Position numbers and translations under genes: made by a program
Shown: in pieces, positions 50,660-59,107 of the stretch
How the letters are laid out: every line of letters begins with the position of its first letter
Numbering within the stretch: the stretch's first letter is position 1
NCBI GenBank assembly: GCA_910575565.1
Contig: CAJTFL010000006.1
Coordinates: forward strand, 62,001 to 126,000
DNA: 64,000 nt
Direction: 5' to 3'
From: Lachnospiraceae bacterium
GTDB lineage: Bacteria > Bacillota > Clostridia > Lachnospirales > Lachnospiraceae
Notes under the pieces: model-generated
The model's input: the letters and a program-made list of their open reading frames with translations, nothing else
What the model was told of the DNA's origin: nothing
Database searches by the model: none

Positions 50660-51574
50660 ATGGATATGATAAAAGAAATGGAACAGTATCTGGAGTTTTG
50701 CCAATACCGCAAAGAATTGAATAAGAATACGTTGAAAGCGTATCGAATTGATTTGAAACAGTATATATTTTTTTGTCAAAAGGACGTGCTGTTAAAGTCT
50801 AAGATTGAAGAGTATATAACTGAATTGCATAAAAAATATAAACAAAAAACAGTAAAAAGAAAAATTGCCAGCATTAAGGCATTTTATCAATATCTTGAAG
50901 AAGAAGGGCGACTGGATGGTGACAATCCATTTGCTAAAATTAGGATAAAGTTTAAGGAGACAGAGAGACTGCCGAGAATTATTTCCAGGGGCGACATAGA
51001 AAGACTGTTAAATGATATGTATACAATCTTAGATCAATCGGAACAAGGAGCAGTCATCTATCGGGATCTGTCTATTATCGAGATGTTTTTTGCCACCGGA
51101 GCCAGGGTATATGAGGTATCTAATTTAAAAAGGCAGGATATAGATTTAGATAATGGGATGATTAAAATATTTGGAAAAGGCAGCAAGGAGCGGTACGTAC
51201 AAATCGGCAGCCAGGAGATTTTACAACTGATGAAAGAGTATTATCGAATGAATCAAACCGAGATAGATAAAAGCGGTTTTTTCTTTGTAAACCGATGGGG
51301 AAAACGGTTTTCAGAACAGTCGATTCGCCGTATGCTTAAAAAATATTCACTTCTGGCAGGTATTGCTTCCCATATCACCCCCCATATGTTCCGCCACTCG
51401 GTAGCAACCTATCTGTTGGAAGAAGGGGTAGATATTATGTACATACAGAAAATCTTAGGCCATAGCTCGATAAAGACAACACAGATATATTTGCATATTG
51501 CTTCCAAAAAGCAAATGGAGATCCTAAGGGAGCGGCATCCAAGGAATAAGATGATGATCCGAAGGGCGGCGTAG
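50660..51574 (+). CDS. Tyrosine recombinase (XerC/XerD-like)
   Basis: 304 residues. N-terminal SAM-like domain (YLEFCQYRKELNKNTLKAYRIDLKQY) and catalytic domain with all key residues: Arg149 in ATGARVYE, Lys173 in FGKGSKER, His242 and Arg245 in PHMFRHS, His268 in ILGHSS, and nucleophile Tyr277 in TTQIYLHI. Complete and apparently functional. Start ATG after AAGGAGGTTAATTAATC; TATAAT at 50615-50620. It lies 158 bases left of the perfect inverted repeats at 51733 and 55165, so it is the obvious candidate for inverting that segment, as tyrosine invertases do in other gut bacteria. Base composition is AT-rich like the segment. Confidence 0.93.
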   Translation: MDMIKEMEQYLEFCQYRKELNKNTLKAYRIDLKQYIFFCQKDVLLKSKIEEYITELHKKYKQKTVKRKIASIKAFYQYLEEEGRLDGDNPFAKIRIKFKETERLPRIISRGDIERLLNDMYTILDQSEQGAVIYRDLSIIEMFFATGARVYEVSNLKRQDIDLDNGMIKIFGKGSKERYVQIGSQEILQLMKEYYRMNQTEIDKSGFFFVNRWGKRFSEQSIRRMLKKYSLLAGIASHITPHMFRHSVATYLLEEGVDIMYIQKILGHSSIKTTQIYLHIASKKQMEILRERHPRNKMMIRRAA

Positions 51575-51688
51575 GAAAGTTTAGGGGAAATATGGAAAAT
51601 AGACAGTGGGTCGGCTTCAAATTTAGGGGGTGGCCTGATTGTGGTGGGAAAATGATGGGGATGAGGGGTAATTTTTTGAAAATTAGCT

Positions 51689-51716
51689 TTGCAATGGAGA
51701 GAAAATAGTGTATAAT
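51689..51716 (+). promoter_or_regulatory. Promoter facing into the inverted-repeat segment
   Basis: TTGCAA (51689-51694), a 16-base spacer and TATAAT (51711-51716). It lies outside the left repeat and reads rightwards through it, so whichever gene end is adjacent would be transcribed. Confidence 0.7.
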
Positions 51717-51732
51717 TAAAAAGGAATTTGTC

Positions 51733-51782
51733 GAGGATAATACATTGTTATCCTTGATTTTGCGGAGCAAATAATTTCTAAT
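51733..51782 (+). repeat. Left 50-bp inverted repeat of the putative invertible segment
   Basis: GAGGATAATACATTG ... AATAATTTCTAAT. It is the exact reverse complement of 55165-55214 over all 50 bases; matching ends abruptly on both sides. Confidence 0.95.
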
Positions 51783-51839
51783 TATCTTACAAAACCTTTA
51801 GATATGCTAAAGCTAATTTAGATTGAGGTAATTATAGAA

Positions 51840-54173
51840 ATGAACACACAGTTATTAGATAGGGAAAGTGAAATATCAGATGTTATAGAAATAATAAATA
51901 CAGTTACTGAAAAAAGTAAAATTATTTTTCTAACAGGAATTAGTGGTGTGGGAAAAAGTGGATTAATAGAAAAGCTTACTCTATGTCCTTTGTTGAAAAA
52001 TGTTATAATTCCTGTAAAAATTAGCAAAAGTTCAGTGGATACAATAGAAAATTTACAATATTTTAATGCAATATATAAAGCGGTAACAAAATATGCAAGA
52101 ACAAAGATGTTTGATAAAATACTTTCTCCAACGCAACAAGGGATAAAAAACGGAAAAAACTTATGTAGAATTGTAACAGATATAATTAAAAGTAAATTAG
52201 GATTGAATGAAGTAACTTTTTTTGCAGAGCCAGAAGAGCATGAATCTATAATTAGGAAAAAAGAGTACTTATCCTACATATTGAAAAAAACGAATGTAAT
52301 ATTAGACGTTGAGAATATTCAAAATATAGATACTCAGTCATTTGAGATCTTAAAAGAAGTAATTTTGGAATCGACTAATAATACTTTTATTTTTGAATAT
52401 ACTCTTTCCAAAAATAGTTTTGAACATTATGAAAATATGTATAAAGAGTTTAAAGAAGTAAATTCTGAAATATGGTGCTACAAAGTTGATAAGATGGATT
52501 TTTTAATTGCCAAAAGACTAGCTCCGAGAAATATTCTGATAAATGAAGAAAGATTGTATGCTTTATATGAAAAGAGCGAAGGAAATCTTATGGAAATTAT
52601 ATTAGCTAATGCTGATATAAAGACTTACACAAGTAACATTACTACAAAACTTAACAGTCTTTCTAAAAACGAAAAATACATATTATATATTGTTTATCTC
52701 AATGACTCGCCAATATGTTATGATAAACTTGCTATCATGACTATTATTGAAAGTTCTGAAAAAATAATTAAAGATTTTGAATTGTTAAAATGTTTAGTTA
52801 ATGAATTATGTGACAAAAAAATACTAGTTATGGATAAAGATTTTGTAAAGATTAAGCATGATTCAATAATTGAATCATTAGAACATAATATTCCCACCCC
52901 TATTTTATACTGTGCATACGCTACTATAAAAGAATATTATAATAAAAGATTAGGTAGTGAACCAGTAGCTGTTGAAAAATTATTGTTTTTATACTTGAAA
53001 TTTTCAGATCAAGAATTATTAACTTTTCTCGAAAAGGTTAAGGAATTTGTTTTAAATCTAAAATATCCTGATTTGATTCTAAAAAAATTAGAACATTTTA
53101 GAGAGGATATGCTATGTGTTGGTTTTAACGGTTTTAATGGAACATATTATTTGACACTTATGATTGTTGAAATTTGTTTAAATAAAAAGATGGGAGCTGA
53201 AGCACAAAAGAATTTAGATTTAATATTTGATGAATGTAACGCCTATCATATTGCTCTGCAAGCACAAATTTTATCTTTATGTGAGAATCAGGAATCTCAT
53301 GAAGCTTTACAAAAGTTAATACTAAAAACACCTACAAATAGTCGTTTGCAATTGGTATGTGAAATTTGCATCTTATATTTAAAAACCAAACTTTTCCCTT
53401 CTGCACAAACTAAACTTTATGGAGAAAAACTAATTAAAAATAGTTCTTACCAAGAATATCCGGAATATGCTTTTTTGCTACGGAACTATGCTGAATTATG
53501 TGATGATACAGAGATATGTAATAACTTATATATGAAAGCATTAGATATTTTTGAGCAGAATAATATGTTTCATGAAATGGCTACTGTTTATATATCTTTA
53601 TCTATGATACACGCATATAATGGAAATATTGCTCTTGCTAATCAATATATTGAAGATGCGTTATCTCTTGACAATAGTGAAGTTTCAATGTGTTATATAT
53701 TGAATAATAAATCGACATTGCAAATATTAGAGAATAGTTATAATGAAACCACTGAAAAAAATTTACGAAATGCCTTATTGTTATCTGTAAGTAAATACGA
53801 GAAACTTATTGTGAATGCCAATTTATTAGTTTATTATTGTTTGATTGATAATTTTACCAAAGCGAAAGAAATTGCTTACAATATAGAAAATAGCAATTAT
53901 GAAGATTTTAAATATGAAGAATTGCTTCATATAATATATCAAAATTTATATTATTTCTATTCTGTATTTGAACATGACAATGACCAAAAAACATACTATT
54001 ATAATCAGATTCTAATATTAGTCGATTCTCCAAACATTAGAGAATCAACTAAAGAATTAGCATCTGGAATGAATCATCTTATAGAAAGCCAAACTTTTTA
54101 TGCTCAATTTCCTTATAGAGTTGACTTCTTAGGTTATTGGGAATTCACAATTGATAGTACTTTAAGCTATTAA
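51840..54173 (+). CDS. STAND-type NTPase with helical repeat C-terminus
   Basis: 777 residues. N-terminal P-loop NTPase: LDRESEISDVIEIIN, then Walker A FLTGISGVGKSGLIEKL (33-40), 'NVILDVENIQNIDTQSFEIL' as Walker B-like strand, 'WCYKVDKMDFLIAKRLAP' and a winged-helix-like part. From about 400 on the protein is built of helical, TPR-like repeats (for example 'ATVYISLSMIHAYNGNIALANQYIEDALSLD'). This plan fits STAND ATPases, which are used as signal-dependent switches in regulation and antiviral defence; the outcome here is unknown, as no effector domain is visible. Start ATG after TTGAGGTAATTATAGAA. Very AT-rich. Confidence 0.75.
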   Translation: MNTQLLDRESEISDVIEIINTVTEKSKIIFLTGISGVGKSGLIEKLTLCPLLKNVIIPVKISKSSVDTIENLQYFNAIYKAVTKYARTKMFDKILSPTQQGIKNGKNLCRIVTDIIKSKLGLNEVTFFAEPEEHESIIRKKEYLSYILKKTNVILDVENIQNIDTQSFEILKEVILESTNNTFIFEYTLSKNSFEHYENMYKEFKEVNSEIWCYKVDKMDFLIAKRLAPRNILINEERLYALYEKSEGNLMEIILANADIKTYTSNITTKLNSLSKNEKYILYIVYLNDSPICYDKLAIMTIIESSEKIIKDFELLKCLVNELCDKKILVMDKDFVKIKHDSIIESLEHNIPTPILYCAYATIKEYYNKRLGSEPVAVEKLLFLYLKFSDQELLTFLEKVKEFVLNLKYPDLILKKLEHFREDMLCVGFNGFNGTYYLTLMIVEICLNKKMGAEAQKNLDLIFDECNAYHIALQAQILSLCENQESHEALQKLILKTPTNSRLQLVCEICILYLKTKLFPSAQTKLYGEKLIKNSSYQEYPEYAFLLRNYAELCDDTEICNNLYMKALDIFEQNNMFHEMATVYISLSMIHAYNGNIALANQYIEDALSLDNSEVSMCYILNNKSTLQILENSYNETTEKNLRNALLLSVSKYEKLIVNANLLVYYCLIDNFTKAKEIAYNIENSNYEDFKYEELLHIIYQNLYYFYSVFEHDNDQKTYYYNQILILVDSPNIRESTKELASGMNHLIESQTFYAQFPYRVDFLGYWEFTIDSTLSY

Positions 54174-55137
54174 ATATTAAAAATTCAAACATTTGGGAGA
54201 GGGTATATCCTTTATGTGAAAAAGCATAGTAAAAGGCACAATCATCTCCCAAATAACAATCAGGTGATAGCTCGATTAAGTGAAATTGTCCTTTGTACAT
54301 CCTCCCATCAACACGCATAAATTCAATTTTCTCGAAAGCCATAAATAAAGAATGTATCTTATGAATATCATTGGCAGGAATTAGTGAACTCATTTTAAAA
54401 TCGATATTTGTATCATCAATTTTTTTTGTTTCATAACCCCAGATTTCAGAATCAAAGTATTCTTTTTTATCCATTATTAATTGAACTTCTTCACTAAATG
54501 TAATTTGGTTTTTATTTCCAACAAGAATCATTTCGACTTCTTCACCTGGGATGTATTCTTCAACCAAAATTGGCATATTATGAAATGAGTACAGTTTACA
54601 TATAAGAGCTGCTGCTTTATCATATTCAAAACAAACATTATGTTCTGATATGCCAGTAGAGCCACCACCAAAATTAGGTTTAACAACAAAAGGTGGCTTT
54701 AAAAAATTTAATTGTTTTTTAACAGAAAGCATATCAAGTGGTTTTCTAAACAAAATGCTAGGAGCAGTTTTTAATCCAAATTCCTTAGCAAATAATTTAG
54801 CTGTATATTTATCATTACATATCATATGGGCATAATCATCCGCGCCCACATATTTTAGACAAGCCGCTTCACAAATTCCCGGCAAAATACTTTTTGAATC
54901 AGGAGCGTTGTATCCATATTTCATTGGGAAGATAATTTCATCCTTATAATTCAATATATTTTTTAGAAATAAATGCACATCAGTAAATATTTCAAAATCT
55001 TTTACAACATCTTTTATGGCTTGGGATATTTTTATCGTTGAGAATTCATTATTTCCCTCTAAATTTCTATTGGATATATCAGCGTATTCAATTTTTTCAT
55101 TCTGGTCAGTTATTAAAATCAATTTCTCATTTATCAT
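54145..55137 (-). CDS. ATP-grasp ligase (D-Ala-D-Ala ligase-like)
   Basis: 330 residues. ATP-grasp fold: 'FPMKYGYNAPDSKSILPGICEAACLKYVGAD' (pre-ATP-grasp, like 'ALHGKNGEDG' loop), 'NDKYTAKLFAKEFGLKTAPSI', nucleotide-binding strand FVVKPNFGGGSTGISE, 'PILVEEYIPGEEVEMILVGNK' and a metal-binding end FMRVDGRMYKGQFHLIELSPDCYLGDD. Such enzymes join a carboxylate to an amine, via an acyl phosphate; D-Ala-D-Ala ligases are the closest pattern, but the substrate may be another amino acid or peptide. Start ATG 55137 after AAGGAGAATTTTGAAA on the minus strand. The 3' end overlaps the STAND gene by 29 bases. Confidence 0.8.
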   Translation of the reverse strand: MINEKLILITDQNEKIEYADISNRNLEGNNEFSTIKISQAIKDVVKDFEIFTDVHLFLKNILNYKDEIIFPMKYGYNAPDSKSILPGICEAACLKYVGADDYAHMICNDKYTAKLFAKEFGLKTAPSILFRKPLDMLSVKKQLNFLKPPFVVKPNFGGGSTGISEHNVCFEYDKAAALICKLYSFHNMPILVEEYIPGEEVEMILVGNKNQITFSEEVQLIMDKKEYFDSEIWGYETKKIDDTNIDFKMSSLIPANDIHKIHSLFMAFEKIEFMRVDGRMYKGQFHLIELSPDCYLGDDCAFYYAFSHKGYTLSQMFEFLIFNSLKYYQL

Positions 55138-55164
55138 TTTCAAAATTCTCCTTTTCAAAAGAAT

Positions 55165-55214
55165 ATTAGAAATTATTTGCTCCGCAAAATCAAGGATAAC
55201 AATGTATTATCCTC
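55165..55214 (-). repeat. Right 50-bp inverted repeat of the putative invertible segment
   Basis: ATTAGAAATTATTTG ... GTATTATCCTC. Perfect inverse of 51733-51782. It lies just upstream of the ATP-grasp gene. No convincing promoter reads from the right flank into it. Confidence 0.95.
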
Positions 55215-55638
55215 TCATACAAAATACAGGTATGGGGTAATAAACAAATTGCAGAGATAAACATATGTAAAGATATGGTTATCATAGTATTAGACGCATG
55301 ATTGAAATTTCCAATATCCTGGTCACGAAATTTATAAGTCTACACATCTAAGCGAATATTCTTTCCATCATTCCTTATTTTTCAGACATTTTCATTGTCC
55401 GTTTCATCATTTGCGATAAGAAATGCTAAAAGCACTTGATATTTATTGTTTTGGCGTTATAATTAAAACGGTGAAGGTTCTTAACCATTTAACGGTGATA
55501 AATACTGTTTAGCAGTTAGGCCTGAGATAAAAATCATAAAAACATGAAATTAACATACGTGGGATAGTTTTTAGTTTTTGCAAAACAACCTTTGCCTTTA
55601 AGAAAAGTATAGAAAAAAGAATGTGAGGATATAGGCAT
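55215..55638 (+). promoter_or_regulatory. Intergenic region with promoter of the fusion gene
   Basis: No gene seen in about 420 AT-rich bases. A promoter TTGATA (55436-55441), 16-base spacer, TATAAT (55458-55463) points to the next gene. Downstream, two AACGGTGA motifs (about 55468 and 55492) form a direct repeat. Confidence 0.6.
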
Positions 55639-56904
55639 ATGGCCACAAAAAAATTAGTACAGGTATTGGAGCCGATTGTCCGGCTGAAAAACGTGCATTC
55701 CATGGGAGTTATCGGCGACCCGGGATGCGAGGGCCTGGGGACTTATAATATGAAAGTTTACGCAGGAGCCTTAGAGGAAAGCAGCCGGGATGATATTACG
55801 CTGATTGCAGGCGATTTAGTGCCTGCAGGGACGGATCACCATTACCGGACGATCCAGGATTTGACAGAAGCCCTGGCGGGGAACCCGGTTTACTGCCTTA
55901 GGGGAAACCATGATACCGGCGCGTATTCCGATTATTTCGGCCTAAAAAATTACGCGCTGCTTACAGATGATTTTGCGGTGATTGTGTTGGATAATGCAGT
56001 GCGCTCTTTTGAGGAGGAGGGGCTTTTGCTCCTTAGGCAGGTTCTTTCTATGGAGGAAGTGGGACAAGCGATTATTGCCTTTCATATCCCAGTGCCTAAT
56101 CATTTTATTCAGAATTGTGTATCGGAGGAGGAGTTTGGCCGTTTAAAGGACGCCTACGGGCCGTGGAAAAGCAAAGTGAAGTATCTGCTCTGCGGCCATG
56201 TCCACTCCCGGTTTGAGGATGTGGTGGATGGGATTCCCCTGATCTGCACCGGGGGCGGAGGAGCCATGATTGAGGATGTGTCCAAGGATATTCGGGCTTG
56301 TGACGTGGAGCATCATATCGTCCATTTTTACCTGGAGGGCGGAAAGCTTTGTCACAAGATTGCGGATCTTTTGGAGGACTGCTACAAGCGGGAGCGGGAG
56401 GATGGCATCCTTAGCCGGAAGCTGGAGGAAACGGTACAAGGGGAGCTGTTGGCTCATTTTAACTATCTGATGTTTGCGGATCGGGCGGAGCGCAGGGGAA
56501 TGGAGCGGATTGCGTCGCTTTTTCGCGCTCTTGCGGCTTCCGAATATTACCATGCCCGGAGCTTCTTTTCAATTCTCCACCAGCCAGCGCCCTTTGCGGA
56601 GACAATCCAGACGTATGAGCCGGGAGAAACCTTTGAATACAGTCATTTTTACCGGATGCTTGCTCAGTATGCCAAGGATCACGGCAGCCCCCTGGCAGAG
56701 CAGGCTTATGCGGGAGCGGCTATGGCGGAAAAGGTTCACGCGGAGCTGTTAAGGCAGGCGGCGGACATGGAAAATTTTGGAGAAAGAAAAGTGTATGTCT
56801 GCCCAGTTTGCGGTTATGTCATGGTAGGGGACGTTGCCCCGGAACGCTGCCCGGTGTGCGGCGGGCCGAAGAAACAGTATGAGGTTTACGGCAGCAATGA
56901 ATAG
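55639..56904 (+). CDS. Metallophosphoesterase-rubrerythrin-rubredoxin fusion
   Basis: 421 residues, three parts. About 15-240: calcineurin-like phosphoesterase with LIAGDLVPAG, LRGNHDTGAY, IAFHIPVP and LLCGHVHSRFED; the first motif is GDPGC (26-30), so its usual His is missing. About 255-380: rubrerythrin-like diiron domain, with Glu/His sets in VQGELLAHFNYLMFADRAERRG, ASEYYHARSF and AEKVHAELL. About 387-415: rubredoxin-like Fe(Cys)4 domain (VCPVCGYVM ... RCPVCGG). Rubrerythrins reduce peroxide in anaerobes, so the phosphoesterase part may act in oxidative-stress response; that is inference. Start ATG after AATGTGAGGATATAGGCAT. tatD follows closely. Confidence 0.88.
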   Translation: MATKKLVQVLEPIVRLKNVHSMGVIGDPGCEGLGTYNMKVYAGALEESSRDDITLIAGDLVPAGTDHHYRTIQDLTEALAGNPVYCLRGNHDTGAYSDYFGLKNYALLTDDFAVIVLDNAVRSFEEEGLLLLRQVLSMEEVGQAIIAFHIPVPNHFIQNCVSEEEFGRLKDAYGPWKSKVKYLLCGHVHSRFEDVVDGIPLICTGGGGAMIEDVSKDIRACDVEHHIVHFYLEGGKLCHKIADLLEDCYKREREDGILSRKLEETVQGELLAHFNYLMFADRAERRGMERIASLFRALAASEYYHARSFFSILHQPAPFAETIQTYEPGETFEYSHFYRMLAQYAKDHGSPLAEQAYAGAAMAEKVHAELLRQAADMENFGERKVYVCPVCGYVMVGDVAPERCPVCGGPKKQYEVYGSNE

Positions 56905-56942
56905 TTAAACACATTATGGCAGGATAAGGAGAGATGGCGGCG

Positions 56943-57707
56943 ATGATTTTTGATACTCATGCCCATTACGACAACCAGGCCTTTGATCCGGACAGGGACA
57001 GCCTTCTTTCGTCCCTGCCGGATCATGGCATCGGGGCGGTGGTAAATGTGGGAGCCAGCATTGAAAGCACGGAAAGAGCGATAGATCTTACGGGAAAATA
57101 TCCCTTTATCTATGGGGTGGCAGGGGTGCATCCCAGTGAGTGCGGCGGGCTGGAGGAAAAGGATATCCAGTGGTTAAAGCAGCAGGCATCCTTAGAAAAG
57201 ATCGTGGCAATCGGTGAGATTGGGCTGGATTACTACTGGGAAGAGCCGGAGCACCAGATCCAAAAGAAGTGGTTTTGCCGTCAGTTGGCCCTGGCGAGGG
57301 AGGTAAAGCTGCCGGTGGTGATCCACAGCCGTGACGCGGCTAAGGATACCTTGGAAATCATGAAAAGTGAAAAATGCGGGGAAATCGGCGGAGTGATCCA
57401 TTGCTTTTCTTACAGCAAAGAAATGGCCAGGGAATTTTTGAACATGGGATTTTATTTAGGGATCGGCGGGGTGGTGACATTCCAGAATGCCAGGCATTTG
57501 AAGGAAGTGGTGGAGTACGCCCCGATGGATCGGCTGGTATTGGAAACGGACTGCCCTTACCTTTCCCCTGTGCCTTACCGAGGCAAACGGAACTCGTCCC
57601 TGAACCTTCCTTTAGTGGCGGAGGCGGTAGCAAAGCTTAAGGGAATAGGCGGGGAAGAGGTGGAGCGGATCGCATGGGAAAATGGGATGAAGCTTTACCA
57701 AATATAG
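56943..57707 (+). CDS. tatD: TatD family metal-dependent hydrolase
   Basis: 254 residues. Metal-dependent DNase/deacylase family: MIFDTHAHYDNQAFD (H-x-H), AIGEIGLDYYWEEPEHQIQ (Glu), VIHSRDAAKDTLEI, GVIHCFSYSKEMA, and LETDCPYLSPVPYRGKRN (Asp). Length normal. Start chosen at ATG 56943, the usual TatD start, with AAGGAGAG upstream; ATG 56934 is an in-frame alternative. In many Firmicutes tatD sits next to rsmA/ksgA (here at 58152), as in this window. Confidence 0.93.
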   Translation: MIFDTHAHYDNQAFDPDRDSLLSSLPDHGIGAVVNVGASIESTERAIDLTGKYPFIYGVAGVHPSECGGLEEKDIQWLKQQASLEKIVAIGEIGLDYYWEEPEHQIQKKWFCRQLALAREVKLPVVIHSRDAAKDTLEIMKSEKCGEIGGVIHCFSYSKEMAREFLNMGFYLGIGGVVTFQNARHLKEVVEYAPMDRLVLETDCPYLSPVPYRGKRNSSLNLPLVAEAVAKLKGIGGEEVERIAWENGMKLYQI

Positions 57708-57981
57708 CTTATCGGAATTTGCGAAGCAAATTTCGATAAAAGGCACGAAGTGCCGTAAATCTAATGACAGGAAGCGCAGTTTGCTTCCTGGAATATAGCT
57801 TATCGGAATTTGCGAAGCAAATTTCGATAAAAGGTACGAAGTGCCGTAAATCTAATGACAGGAAGCGCAGTTTGCTTCCTGGAATATAGCTTACAAGAAG
57901 TTCGCTTGCTTGCAAGGGCAAACTTCGTAAGCTAACGAACGGTTTTACCGTGAGTGATAATATAGCTTATCGGAATTTGCG
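57701..57981 (+). repeat. Array of 91-bp hairpin repeats
   Basis: Units beginning AATATAGCTTATCGG start at 57701, 57792, 57883 (variant) and 57959 (partial). Each full unit holds three hairpins: TATCGGAATTTGC with GCAAATTTCGATA (loop GAA), GGCAC with GTGCC (loop GAA), and AGGAAGC with GCTTCCT. The third unit replaces them with CTTACAAGAAGTT/AAACTTCGTAAG and ACGGT/ACCGT. The first unit overlaps the tatD stop codon. Confidence 0.9.
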
Positions 57982-58151
57982 GAGCAATTTAAAACAGGAT
58001 ATGATTTTATGGGAACGGCCTATGGGATGCGGTTTTATGGAGAAAGAGGCGCGTCCAGGAAAAAAGGAATTTTTGGCGGCGCGCCTGGGCCTGGCCGTGA
58101 CGCCCATAGAATAGGTGGCGGGCAGTGTTTAGCGGAGAAAGGACAGGAAGC

Positions 58152-59030
58152 ATGGCAGATCTTGGAAACCCGAAACAGACAATCGAAGTGATTAAACAGC
58201 ATCAGTTTGCGTTCCAAAAAAAGTTTGGCCAGAATTTTTTGGTGGATTCCCATGTGCTGGGAAAGATCGTCCGTGCCGCCCAGGTAACGAAGGAGGACGT
58301 GGTTTTGGAGATTGGGCCGGGCATCGGGACGCTGACCCAATACCTGGCGGAAGCCGCCAGGCAGGTGGTGGCCGTGGAAATTGACGGGAACCTGATCCCC
58401 ATCTTAAAGGAAACCTTGAAGGAGTACCACAATGTTACGGTGATCCATAACGATATCTTAAAGATGGACATAAAGCAGCTGGCCAAGGAATATCATGAGG
58501 GGAAACCCCTTAAGGTGGTGGCAAATCTGCCTTATTATATCACCACGCCGATTATTATGGGGCTTTTGGAAAGCCATGCTCCCGTGGGACAGATTACGGT
58601 GATGGTGCAGAAAGAGGTGGCAGATCGGATGCAGGCAGAGCCAGGCTCCAAGGATTACGGCGCCTTGTCCCTGGCCGTGCAGTACTATGCCCAGGTGTAT
58701 CTTGCGGCCAATGTGCCGCCAAACTGTTTTATCCCCCGGCCTAACGTAGGCTCGGCGGTCATCCGCTTGGATCGGCATAAGCAGCCGCCGGTTAAAGTAA
58801 AGGATGAAGGTCTTTTGTTTGCCCTGATCCGGGCTTCCTTTAACCAGAGAAGGAAGACGCTGCAAAACGGGCTTAATAATTCGCCGGAAATCCCTTATAC
58901 GAAAGAGCAGATTGGGGAGGCGATAAAAAGCCTCGGCCTGCCTGCGGCTGTGCGGGGGGAGGCTCTTACCCTGGAGCAGTTTGGGAAGCTGGCAGATTAT
59001 TTCGGTGTGTTTGAAGGGAAGGAAGGGTAG
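58152..59030 (+). CDS. rsmA: 16S rRNA dimethyladenosine transferase
   Basis: 292 residues (KsgA). Dimethylates two adjacent adenines in the 3' terminal helix of 16S rRNA. Signatures: QKKFGQNFLVDSHVLGKIV, SAM-binding VLEIGPGIGTLTQYLAE, VAVEIDGNLIP, and catalytic VANLPYYITTPIIMGLL (NLPY), then VQKEVADRMQAEPGSKDYG and the C-terminal FNQRRKTLQN. Start ATG 58152 after AAAGGACAGGAAGC; an earlier in-frame codon has no site. A terminator follows. Confidence 0.96.
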   Translation: MADLGNPKQTIEVIKQHQFAFQKKFGQNFLVDSHVLGKIVRAAQVTKEDVVLEIGPGIGTLTQYLAEAARQVVAVEIDGNLIPILKETLKEYHNVTVIHNDILKMDIKQLAKEYHEGKPLKVVANLPYYITTPIIMGLLESHAPVGQITVMVQKEVADRMQAEPGSKDYGALSLAVQYYAQVYLAANVPPNCFIPRPNVGSAVIRLDRHKQPPVKVKDEGLLFALIRASFNQRRKTLQNGLNNSPEIPYTKEQIGEAIKSLGLPAAVRGEALTLEQFGKLADYFGVFEGKEG

Positions 59031-59033
59031 AGA

Positions 59034-59077
59034 AAATAACCGCTAAGTTTGCGAGGCTTGGGCGGTTATTTTTTGTC
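59034..59077 (+). terminator. Terminator after rsmA
   Basis: AATAACCGC and GCGGTTATT, followed by TTTTTG. Confidence 0.85.
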
Positions 59078-59107
59078 TTACTATCCTTCCCAATCGAATA
59101 GCCAAGA

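Larger units (their letters stand above)
51733..55214. other. Putative invertible DNA segment carrying two convergent genes
   Basis: A 3.48-kb segment bounded by perfect 50-bp inverted repeats. Inside are a STAND-type NTPase gene (plus) and an ATP-grasp gene (minus) that converge and overlap by 29 bases, so each gene starts just inside one repeat (58 and 27 bases away). A tyrosine recombinase gene lies outside, beside the left repeat, with an inward promoter. Inversion would swap which gene follows the promoter. Being AT-rich, the segment differs from the flanking core genes. A transposon-like cargo unit is the alternative. Confidence 0.7.

Noticed and set aside
51733-55214. Simple transposon with terminal inverted repeats
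   Set aside because: No transposase lies between the repeats and no target duplication is seen next to them; the neighbouring tyrosine recombinase and outside promoter fit an invertible segment better, though it is not excluded.
57701-57981. CRISPR array
   Set aside because: The repeat unit is 91 bp with internal hairpins and no unique spacers; no cas genes are nearby.
58009-58191. 60-residue frame before rsmA
   Set aside because: Low-complexity Gly/Arg composition, overlaps the rsmA start, and no homologue comes to mind.
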